Source: JBDSWU01 sp038230395 (GTDB lineage: Bacteria; Patescibacteriota; Saccharimonadia; Saccharimonadales; UBA4665). From it: a DNA stretch of 64,000 nucleotides. The notes beneath the pieces were generated by a model that was not told the origin of the DNA, did not search any database, and worked only from the letters and a program-made list of their open reading frames with translations. Positions within the stretch are counted from its first letter, which is position 1. Each line of letters begins with the position of its first letter. The position numbers and the translations under genes are program-made. Below, in pieces: positions 43,846 to 51,339 of this stretch. The DNA lies in NCBI GenBank assembly GCA_038230395.1, contig JBBRNI010000001.1, positions 186,001-250,000 of the forward strand, given 5' to 3'.

Positions 43846-44735
43846 AAATATATGACGAGGTAGCTGCTACTTCAGCCAAGCAACTTACTGAGCGCTACTC
43901 GACTTCTTTTAGTAAGGCGACTAAATTATTTCCTGTTGCAATGCGCCCACATATTTACAATATATATGGCATGGTACGAGTAGCTGACGAAATTGTCGAT
44001 ACTTATGATGGCGATAATGCCCTGGAGATATTAAACGAGTTTGAGCAGTCAATTTACGTGACCTTACAACGTAAATATAGTACAAATCTTATCACGCACG
44101 CTTTTTGCCTAACTGCCAATGAGTATGGAATTACCAGGGAACTTATTGAGCCGTTTTTCGCTAGCATGCGGATAGACTGCCTCAATAGCTACGACAGTTC
44201 ACAGTATGACGCGTATATTCATGGCTCAGCTGAAGTCGTTGGTTTAATGTGCCTCAAAGTTTTCGTCAGTAATAATAGCGATGATTACAACCACCTAGCA
44301 TCGGGGGCAAAAGCGCTAGGTTCAGCATTTCAGAAAGTGAACTTTTTACGCGATATAGCTGACGATAATCAGCGTCTTGGGCGATATTACTTTCCAATAG
44401 GTAGTTACAAAATCTTTAACGACTCGCACAAACAAGCGATTGTTGCTGATATACGCAAAGACTTTGAATGTGCCGCCACTGCAACGACCGAATTACCGCC
44501 ACATGCCCAGCTAGCCGTTCGGTCAGCCACCAACTATTACTTGGCATTACTCGACAAATTATCTAAGGCGTCACCCGACGAGTTGCTGAAACGACGAATA
44601 CGAGTTTCGGATTCACGTAAGCTATTATTGCTCGCGAGCTTATTCGTTGCGCAACGCCTCGCCAGAACTCGCTCTAATCGCCAAACCTCGAAGACAATTG
44701 GTAACAAAAAAAATAGGGCATGGAAGCCGCGATGA
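43842..44735 (+). CDS. crtB: phytoene synthase
   Basis: 297 residues with the squalene/phytoene synthase motifs: first Asp motif RVADEIVDTYDGD and second KVNFLRDIADDNQRLGRYYFP. It condenses two GGPP into 15-cis-phytoene. Start at 43842 chosen because ATGA overlaps the crtE stop; the frame is open further upstream, but that would lie inside crtE. The stop overlaps the crtI start the same way. Confidence 0.92.
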   Translation: MKIYDEVAATSAKQLTERYSTSFSKATKLFPVAMRPHIYNIYGMVRVADEIVDTYDGDNALEILNEFEQSIYVTLQRKYSTNLITHAFCLTANEYGITRELIEPFFASMRIDCLNSYDSSQYDAYIHGSAEVVGLMCLKVFVSNNSDDYNHLASGAKALGSAFQKVNFLRDIADDNQRLGRYYFPIGSYKIFNDSHKQAIVADIRKDFECAATATTELPPHAQLAVRSATNYYLALLDKLSKASPDELLKRRIRVSDSRKLLLLASLFVAQRLARTRSNRQTSKTIGNKKNRAWKPR

Positions 44736-46267
44736 AACAAAAATCAGCCATAATCATTGGAGCAGGCATTGGCGGTATGGCTATCGCTAACTTGCTGGCT
44801 AAAAAAGGCTGGAAGGTTGACGTATATGAGCAGCAGGCCAGCGCTGGCGGCCGAGCTGGTACCAAAACTGTCGATGGCTTTACGTTTGATACAGGCCCAT
44901 CGTGGTATTTAATGCCAGAAGTATTCGAGCATTATTTTGGCTTGCTTGATGAAAAAACAGCAGACCATTTTGATTTGATTAGGCTTGACCCTGCTTACAA
45001 AGTGTTTTTTGACTATCGCGATGCCGTGACCATTCATACCAATAGCGTGCAAGATACAGCGTTATTTGAGTCTATAGAAGCCGGTGCTGGCAGTAAACTA
45101 AAACGCTACGTCGCTCAAGCCGAAAAAACTTATAAAACATCTCTAGAACACTTTTTGTATAACCCTTTTAATCGACTAAACAATTTTTGCGATCCAAGAC
45201 TCGTCAAACAATTGCCACTTCTAACTACGCAGTTACTACGACCACTTCATGGGTACGTTAAAAAATATTTTAAAAGGTTACCACTCCAACAAATCCTTGA
45301 ATACCCAATGGTGTTTCTTGGGGCTTCGCCATTCAATGCTCCAGCACTTTTTCATTTGATGAGCTATCTAGACTTCAAGCAGGGTGTGTTTTATCCGCAG
45401 GGCGGTATCTACCGCGTTATTGAAGCGATGCTAGCTATTGGGAAAAAGCTAGGTGTTAACTATCATTTCAATGCTAAAGTGACTAAGATCGTAACCAACG
45501 AAGGCATAGCTACGGGAATTACTGTTGACGGCAAAACAATCAGCGCCGATATTGTGATATCAAATGCTGACATCCACTTTAGCGAAACAAAGCTACTGGA
45601 TTATGCTGAGCGCAGCTATCCTCAGCGTTACTGGGATAAAAAAGTCGCAGGACCCTCAGCGCTTTTGATGTATTTAGGGATCAAGGGTGAGTTGCCAAAT
45701 CTTGAGCATCATAATTTGTTATTTGTTGAACAATGGCGTCAGAATTTTGAGCAGATATTTGATAGTAAAAACTGGCCGGACAAAGCATCGATTTATCTGT
45801 CACGCCCAAGTGCAACTGATCCAAACGTCGCGCCTAAAGGCTACGAAAACGTTTTCGTGCTTGTACCGCTACCAGCCAAACCCGGGATCAAAAGAGAGTA
45901 TCTTGAATCTATGGCTGATCATTATCTTGACCAATTAGCGGTAGCCATGGACGTACCCGATCTTAAATCTCGAATTGTTCATAAAAGTTTGTACGGACCA
46001 GATGATTTTGTGTCCGACTTCAACGCCTGGCAAGGTACAGCCCTTGGTATGTCACATTTACTGTCACAGAGTGCCTTCTTCAGACCTTCAGCCAAGAGCA
46101 AGAAAGTTAAAAATTTGTACTACGTTGGCGCAGGCACGCAGCCAGGGATCGGCTTGCCGATGTGTCTCATAAACGCTGAGGTAATATATAAACTTTTGAG
46201 TCGCGACCACAGTAATGGGCCACTTGAAACTTTACCTGACCCTAAAAATGGCAGCTGGAATGTTTGA
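44732..46267 (+). CDS. crtI: phytoene desaturase (CrtI type)
   Basis: 511 residues. FAD-binding AIIIGAGIGGMAIANLLAKKG and GGRAGTKTVDGFTFDTGPSW at the N-terminus; C-terminal YYVGAGTQPGIGLPMCLINAE, the CrtI signature. It converts phytoene stepwise to lycopene. ATGA overlap with crtB fixes the start at 44732; an ATG at 44720 is also in frame. Confidence 0.92.
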   Translation: MKQKSAIIIGAGIGGMAIANLLAKKGWKVDVYEQQASAGGRAGTKTVDGFTFDTGPSWYLMPEVFEHYFGLLDEKTADHFDLIRLDPAYKVFFDYRDAVTIHTNSVQDTALFESIEAGAGSKLKRYVAQAEKTYKTSLEHFLYNPFNRLNNFCDPRLVKQLPLLTTQLLRPLHGYVKKYFKRLPLQQILEYPMVFLGASPFNAPALFHLMSYLDFKQGVFYPQGGIYRVIEAMLAIGKKLGVNYHFNAKVTKIVTNEGIATGITVDGKTISADIVISNADIHFSETKLLDYAERSYPQRYWDKKVAGPSALLMYLGIKGELPNLEHHNLLFVEQWRQNFEQIFDSKNWPDKASIYLSRPSATDPNVAPKGYENVFVLVPLPAKPGIKREYLESMADHYLDQLAVAMDVPDLKSRIVHKSLYGPDDFVSDFNAWQGTALGMSHLLSQSAFFRPSAKSKKVKNLYYVGAGTQPGIGLPMCLINAEVIYKLLSRDHSNGPLETLPDPKNGSWNV

Positions 46268-46595
46268 AAAGTATCTTTATTTATTAGGGATTTTAACGGC
46301 GATTAGTTGTCTTGGTTTGATTGATTATCGCTGGAAATTAGTGATTGCGTACAAAGCAAAGCGAGCACTTGGCGCCATGACTATTGGATATATTGTATTT
46401 ATAATTTGGGACCTGCTCGGGACCAGGCTGGACATCTTCTTTCTCGGTAATTCGAGGTTTATGACACATTTGCAAATAGCTCACAATTTCATGATGGAAG
46501 AATTATTCTTCGTGGTCTTGCTAGTGTATTTACCACTTATATTGTGGCAGGCTTTTAAACTGCATGACCATCCTAGGGGCACCAGAAATGTTTAG
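46260..46595 (+). CDS. lycopene cyclase subunit, CrtYc/CrtYe-like
   Basis: 111 residues, three membrane helices, with HNFMMEELFFVVLL matching the acidic motif of heterodimeric cyclases. Such half-size subunits act in pairs in actinobacteria: CrtYc/Yd make beta rings, CrtYe/Yf and CrtYg/Yh cyclise C50 intermediates. Start ATG at 46260 overlaps the crtI stop by 8 bases. Confidence 0.85.
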   Translation: MFEKYLYLLGILTAISCLGLIDYRWKLVIAYKAKRALGAMTIGYIVFIIWDLLGTRLDIFFLGNSRFMTHLQIAHNFMMEELFFVVLLVYLPLILWQAFKLHDHPRGTRNV

Positions 46596-46926
46596 GTATA
46601 TTGTAGTTAACTCTATATTCATGGTTAGCATTTTTATCGTATTAGCCATACTGTTCAGAGGTATTAACTTCAGATACTCACGTCTATTAAAACTAGTTCC
46701 GGCCTTAGTAGTCATATCAATCGTATTTGATAACATAATTATTTTTGCTGGTTTTGTAGCGTATGATCCAAACCACATTAGTGGAATTACTTTGGGTAGA
46801 TTGCCTATAGAAGACCTCGACTACGCCGTAGTCACTGCAACGTTGCTACCATTATTATGGGAATACCCTGAGCTAAGGCGTAATCGGACTACCAGCCAAG
46901 GTGATGCACAAAAGGACAAGACTTGA
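46588..46926 (+). CDS. lycopene cyclase subunit, CrtYd/CrtYf-like
   Basis: 112 residues, three membrane helices, with LGRLPIEDLDYAV, the counterpart of the LPxE(E/D) motif of the second cyclase subunit. The ATG at 46588 overlaps the previous stop (ATGTTTAG). Together the two subunits form one cyclase; which ring type (beta, epsilon, gamma) cannot be read from sequence by eye. Confidence 0.83.
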   Translation: MFRYIVVNSIFMVSIFIVLAILFRGINFRYSRLLKLVPALVVISIVFDNIIIFAGFVAYDPNHISGITLGRLPIEDLDYAVVTATLLPLLWEYPELRRNRTTSQGDAQKDKT

Positions 46927-47783
46927 ATAGGCGACTGCTAAAGGAGCTTCTCACATCATCACGACCTATTTCGTGGATTAATACTGCATTTCCATTCGCT
47001 GCTGGCTATATCCTGATGACTCGGACACTAGATATGCCATTAATTGTAGGTAGCCTATATTTCTTAATTCCGTATAACCTCATGATGTACGGCGTCAACG
47101 ACGTGTTCGACTATGAATCTGATCTGCGCAACCCACGTAAGGGTGGTATAGAGGGGGCAGTGCTGAGTCCTGACTTACATAAGCCAATTTTGATTGCGGT
47201 TGTATTAACTAACGCGCCATTTTTGGTTGCATTATTTATGATAGGATCGGTAGCGGCAAAGCTAACACTGGCATTCGTAGTATTCATGGTTATTGCTTAC
47301 AGTGTCGCCAAGCTGCGCTTCAAAGAGCGACCTTTGCTCGATTCTATTACATCAAGTACGCATTTTGTTGGGCCTTTGGTGTACGCACTAGTACTCACGG
47401 GTTGGCACGCAGCATATCTATGGTATGTTGTGCCGTTCTTTCTATGGGGTATGGCGAGTCACGCATTTGGTGCAGTACAAGATATTTTGTCAGATAGGGC
47501 CGCGAAAATTGCTTCGATTGCAACCTACTTTGGGGCCCAACTTACGACTCGTTTTGCTTGTTCGCTGTACTTACTGTGCGCGGCAATACTTGCCTCACAG
47601 GGCATAAAAGGTTTAGTCGTTGGCCTGTGTGCTGTATTGTATGCGACAACAGTCGCGCGGTATTGGAATATAACTGATAAAACCTCAGAAACAGCTCACA
47701 ACGGCTGGTCACGTTTTTTGCGGCTCAATCAGTTTAGCGGCTTTGTAATCACCCTCGTTTTAATAGCGACAATTCGTGGGTGA
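46923..47783 (+). CDS. UbiA-family prenyltransferase, lycopene elongase-like (CrtEb)
   Basis: 286 residues, about eight membrane helices. SSRPISWINTAFPFAAGYIL at the N-terminus and the Asp motif YGVNDVFDYESDLRNPRKGG. This resembles lycopene elongases (CrtEb, LbtBC, LyeJ) that add C5 prenyl units to lycopene for C50 carotenoids. TTG start overlapping the cyclase stop (TTGA). Its place after the two cyclase subunits copies the Corynebacterium decaprenoxanthin operon. Confidence 0.85.
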   Translation: MNRRLLKELLTSSRPISWINTAFPFAAGYILMTRTLDMPLIVGSLYFLIPYNLMMYGVNDVFDYESDLRNPRKGGIEGAVLSPDLHKPILIAVVLTNAPFLVALFMIGSVAAKLTLAFVVFMVIAYSVAKLRFKERPLLDSITSSTHFVGPLVYALVLTGWHAAYLWYVVPFFLWGMASHAFGAVQDILSDRAAKIASIATYFGAQLTTRFACSLYLLCAAILASQGIKGLVVGLCAVLYATTVARYWNITDKTSETAHNGWSRFLRLNQFSGFVITLVLIATIRG

Positions 47784-48484
47784 ACACTATGCAAGTTAAC
47801 AACCGCACAGCAGTACGATTAGCGTGGTTGGCTGCCGTCACTTACAATAGCTGGCCACTTGCGTTTTTGTTTAATCGAATGGTACTACAACACGGCCTGG
47901 CTAGTGACTTAGAAAAGTTTAGCCAGCCATTTAGTTGGGTTTTCATTACTGGCGATATTGTCACTGGCACGCTGCTTTCAGTTGCTGCCTATGGGCAATA
48001 CTCACGAGCAAGCTATAAATTACTGCGTTTACTTATTTTATCCTACGGAGCATTCGGCATAGTTATAATATTAGCTGCTATTACACCTATACAGTGCGAG
48101 CAAATTGCCTCAATATGCGTTGAACGATTAGCTAGCCCAGCAGCGCTATTACATAGTAGTTTTAGCATTATGTCTATCTTGCTACTTTCACAAGCCGTTA
48201 TACTCTGTCAGATACTACGACGTGTAACTGGCTCAAAAGTTCGACAATTATGGCTGCTAATCATTACAGCGGTAGCAATGCCGGTTTTTGGTATCAGTGG
48301 GCTAGTAGATATTATTGACGGGAATAATCACAATGAATTGCAATATATTTTTATAACTGTAACTGGTTTGGCTATTGGTCTGTGCGTAAGTTCAGCATCA
48401 CAGCTAAGCACTAAAAGGCCGCCGACACTAACTCTTCGTACGCTTCGGCGATCGCTCAGGGCTGGTCGGTCGTTCAACCCATGA
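47780..48484 (+). CDS. multi-pass membrane protein, seventh gene of the crt operon (DUF998-like)
   Basis: 234 residues with six or seven hydrophobic helices and a basic tail. GTG start overlaps the prenyltransferase stop (GTGA), so it is translated with the carotenoid genes. General layout resembles DUF998 membrane proteins, a weak assignment. It is not a rhodopsin: no Schiff-base lysine motif in the last helix. A role in carotenoid modification, transport or membrane placement is inferred from context only. Confidence 0.7.
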   Translation: MNTMQVNNRTAVRLAWLAAVTYNSWPLAFLFNRMVLQHGLASDLEKFSQPFSWVFITGDIVTGTLLSVAAYGQYSRASYKLLRLLILSYGAFGIVIILAAITPIQCEQIASICVERLASPAALLHSSFSIMSILLLSQAVILCQILRRVTGSKVRQLWLLIITAVAMPVFGISGLVDIIDGNNHNELQYIFITVTGLAIGLCVSSASQLSTKRPPTLTLRTLRRSLRAGRSFNP

Positions 48485-48958
48485 TTCGAACCATACTAGC
48501 CCAATAATAGTTATTATCACGTATACCAAAAATACTTTCATACCCGTTAATAATGCCAGGCCAAAGAACCAGGCCGCATAACTCCAATAAATAGGCTCTT
48601 TGATATAGCGATATACCCCGCCAAGTTTTCGTATCGGGTAATGAAAAAAGTTACCATTTGCTAACGCGTTGCCACCAATTTGCGTTAACGCTGCCACAAA
48701 AATAGCTAGCGCCACCACCATTATTGATAGACCAACGGCCGGGCTGGTATGACTGAATCGCCAAGTCGTGGCATTGGCTAAAAACTCTGTGGCTATAAAA
48801 CCACCCCACACTGCGGTTATGACTACGCTGTGTACGAGGTAAGCATTCTTGCCCCAACGCAGGTATATCTGGCGAGTTTTTTGCAAATAAACTAAGCCAC
48901 TGTTTATAGCTATAGTTGCTATCAATGCCAAGATCGAGATAAGGTCATATTTTGTCAT
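48428..48958 (-). CDS. isoprenylcysteine carboxyl methyltransferase-like membrane protein
   Basis: 176 residues, about five helices, with GGVYRYIKEPIYWSY near the C-terminus, the counterpart of the G.YRYvRHPxY motif that binds S-adenosylmethionine in ICMT/PEMT-type enzymes (the His is replaced by Glu). Convergent with and overlapping the 3' end of the crt operon by 57 bases. It could methylate a lipid or carotenoid end group, but the substrate is unknown. Confidence 0.7.
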   Translation of the reverse strand: MTKYDLISILALIATIAINSGLVYLQKTRQIYLRWGKNAYLVHSVVITAVWGGFIATEFLANATTWRFSHTSPAVGLSIMVVALAIFVAALTQIGGNALANGNFFHYPIRKLGGVYRYIKEPIYWSYAAWFFGLALLTGMKVFLVYVIITIIGLVWFESWVERPTSPERSPKRTKS

Positions 48959-49109
48959 GCTACTGTCATACTAATTAAAATTCCGCCAGTTTCTGAGAAC
49001 GGCGTACCAATATAGCCCAATCAAACCGTTAAAAAGATACCGCGCTTTGCTTCAATTCGTTTCATACTACCAAGTATATCAAGTAAGCACCAAGCATGTG
49101 CCATGGGTG

Positions 49110-49115
49110 TATAAT
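49110..49115 (+). promoter_or_regulatory. candidate pyrF operon -10 box
   Basis: TATAAT preceded by GGGTG, 38 bases before the pyrF start, with no strong -35. A ribosome binding site (GGGAGAAGAGG) follows, so this transcript has a normal short leader, unlike several neighbours. Confidence 0.5.
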
Positions 49116-49153
49116 AAACGATAATCAAGTTAACGGGTGGGAGAAGAGGTTAT

Positions 49154-49930
49154 ATGCCTGAGAATATCTACCGTCAAACAATTGAACAGCCAAGCGACCG
49201 CATTATTGTGGCACTTGATAACATGGAATGGGGTAAAGCTGAACGGATTATGTCTGATGTGGGTGACCACACCGGTATGGGCAAAGCCAATTCAATTGCC
49301 CAAGCTCATGGCTGGAAGCATGCCGTTGGCCGACTCTCCGAGTTTGGCGTTGAAACATTTGCCGACACTAAATTTCATGACATTCCTGAGACTGTAAGGC
49401 TACAGGTAAAGGCAGTCACTGAAACTGGCCCAAGCCTGATCACTGTACATGCTAGTGGTGGCCTGGCAATGATGGAACACGCCGTACTCGGACGTGATCA
49501 AGCTAGGGCAGAAATGGATTTAGATAAATCGAGCCGTATTGGAGGAATTTTGGGTATAACCATTTTGACATCCTTGGGCAGTGAAGTATGCATTTCAATA
49601 TATGGTGATGAGCCTGAAAAGAAAGTCGTTCAACTAGCTCGTCTGGCGCTAGAAGCTGGCGTGGACGGTATCGTTTGTTCAGCCAAGGAGCTTCGCGCTA
49701 TTCGTGCCATCTCGGCTCTCGATGGTCTTGTGACTGTCGTGCCTGGTATCACGCCAGAATGGGCGACTAAACCTGGTGATCAAAAGCGTGTTGCTACACC
49801 GACAGACGCCCTAAATGACGGAGCGGATTTCTTGGTTATTGGGCGTGCGATCACCCAGCCGCCAGAAGGCATAAACTACAGGGAAGCTGCTCAACGTATC
49901 GAGCAAGAAGTTTCTATGGTGGCCGCGTAA
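49154..49930 (+). CDS. pyrF: orotidine 5'-phosphate decarboxylase
   Basis: Final step of de novo UMP synthesis. ADTKFHDIPETV carries the DxKxxD catalytic set; VVPGITPEW and GADFLVIGRAIT form the phosphate-binding end. 258 residues. One-base overlap with the pyrE-like gene. Confidence 0.92.
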   Translation: MPENIYRQTIEQPSDRIIVALDNMEWGKAERIMSDVGDHTGMGKANSIAQAHGWKHAVGRLSEFGVETFADTKFHDIPETVRLQVKAVTETGPSLITVHASGGLAMMEHAVLGRDQARAEMDLDKSSRIGGILGITILTSLGSEVCISIYGDEPEKKVVQLARLALEAGVDGIVCSAKELRAIRAISALDGLVTVVPGITPEWATKPGDQKRVATPTDALNDGADFLVIGRAITQPPEGINYREAAQRIEQEVSMVAA

Positions 49931-50553
49931 TGGCAAATATTGAAGTTTTCCAAGCACACATTCTGGAAGCTGGTGTTCTTGATCCGCCAAACATACATCA
50001 CCAATTTGTCAGTGGCAAGCATGGCCGTAAATTAGATTTCGATACCATTGAGACTGAATCTGACTTGTACAAAGAATGGGTGAGTGCCAATGTCGACTTC
50101 ATTAACCAGGAGTTTCCCCAGACTCCCGAAGTAATACTCGGAGTCGCTAATGGCACAAATAGATTAGCACTCGACGTTGCGCGCCACTTCAACGGTCAAA
50201 CTCTGGGATTAGTTTCTGAGAAAGATCCTGATAATAGCAAAGTACTTAGCCTAAATTGGCTTTCAGCACGTGTCATCAGCGCCATAGAACCTGATCTAGT
50301 TGTGATAGTTGAAGATGTTGGCACGACTGGCTCAAACTCTGTGCAAGTAGCCGTACACGCTAGGGAACTAGGTGCCAAAAAAGTAGTAGTGGTGCCAACC
50401 TGGCAACGCCAGCCCAGCCTTAGTAAACTAGATGAAGCCGGAATCAGCTACATACCAATAATTGGTGAAACGCTTCCAACCTTCGACGAAGTAGACTGCA
50501 AAGCACTGGGCTTTTGCGCCGAAGGTGCACTGTTCATTCCCCGCGAAAAATAA
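49930..50553 (+). CDS. pyrE: orotate phosphoribosyltransferase-like type I PRTase
   Basis: 207 residues with the PRPP-binding loop VVIVEDVGTTGSNSVQVA. Coupling to pyrF (overlapping stop/start) argues for orotate as substrate, although the N-terminal part is not a clear match to PyrE. With pyrF it converts orotate to UMP; earlier pathway genes are absent from the window, so orotate uptake or supply elsewhere is needed. Confidence 0.75.
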   Translation: MANIEVFQAHILEAGVLDPPNIHHQFVSGKHGRKLDFDTIETESDLYKEWVSANVDFINQEFPQTPEVILGVANGTNRLALDVARHFNGQTLGLVSEKDPDNSKVLSLNWLSARVISAIEPDLVVIVEDVGTTGSNSVQVAVHARELGAKKVVVVPTWQRQPSLSKLDEAGISYIPIIGETLPTFDEVDCKALGFCAEGALFIPREK

Positions 50554-50556
50554 ATT

Positions 50557-51129
50557 ATGACTGATCACATCGATATAGAACAATTAGTAAAGCGTGGCAT
50601 GGAAAGAAAAGAAAAAGCCATTGCCGATGCGGCTAGAGTAGTTATTGAGGCCGCAGAACGAGCTGACAAATTAATGAAACAAAAACAGGCACGGGATACA
50701 CTGGTTGAAGAGGTTCGCGCTACTGGAGTTGCCGTGGCCTTGCATCTTATGGGTGAAGAAATACCATTTACTTACGATACTCAAGGAAAATATCGTCGTG
50801 GCGTACGAGTATGGGCTATCACCAAATACAGTCGTGATTCAACAAGACAAGAGCAGAAAACTAATCCTTCGTGGGGGCTGAATCGGGAAGCGGAAAGATT
50901 TATAACCGTGAACCACAAGGTTATAGTCGACTTTGGGCTCTGTCTTTCTGACAATGGTGAGATTATGAAATATGTTCATGAAACTGGGAACATGTCGTTA
51001 GATCTCAAAACAAGCGTGGCCGATAATCCTGACATCATTAGTTTTGATCCATCAAGCGAAAGTCCACTGGATACAATTTACATAATGTCTGATTGGCAGA
51101 GCAAATTTGAAAAACTGTTTACCTTATGA
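50557..51129 (+). CDS. hypothetical protein downstream of pyrE
   Basis: 190 residues, 3 bases after the pyrE stop and so probably in that operon. The first ~65 residues form a charged helix, likely coiled coil (KRGMERKEKAIADAARVVIEAAERADKLMKQ); the rest is mixed, with several Trp. No recognised family. Nothing coding is seen in 51130-51300; bases 51155-51163 (TTGGCAGGG) resemble the start of the repeat at 53750. Confidence 0.65.
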   Translation: MTDHIDIEQLVKRGMERKEKAIADAARVVIEAAERADKLMKQKQARDTLVEEVRATGVAVALHLMGEEIPFTYDTQGKYRRGVRVWAITKYSRDSTRQEQKTNPSWGLNREAERFITVNHKVIVDFGLCLSDNGEIMKYVHETGNMSLDLKTSVADNPDIISFDPSSESPLDTIYIMSDWQSKFEKLFTL

Positions 51130-51300
51130 CGAACGTTCTAAGATATTTTTACATTGGCAGGGCGTTTGGCTCTGAAGTCGAACCTTTAACTCAGATGTAT
51201 TCTAATTTACAATCTACAGATCGGATCGGAAATGATTTTGATTATTAGCGACCATGATGCGTTGAAACTGTAACCGAGGATTGAATAGAAAAGTATATGG

Positions 51301-51329
51301 TTGACTATATATGTGCTATATGTTAGAAT
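51301..51329 (+). promoter_or_regulatory. promoter of the 783-residue unknown protein (leaderless)
   Basis: TTGACT (51301-51306, 5/6), 17 bases, TAGAAT (51324-51329, 5/6). The ATG at 51340 is 10 bases after the -10 box. Confidence 0.72.
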
Positions 51330-51339
51330 ATACATTAAT

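Noticed and set aside
47780..48484. Rhodopsin partnered with the carotenoid operon
   Set aside because: The protein has six or seven helices but no retinal-binding lysine context in its last helix and no recognisable rhodopsin motifs; no retinal-forming dioxygenase is present.
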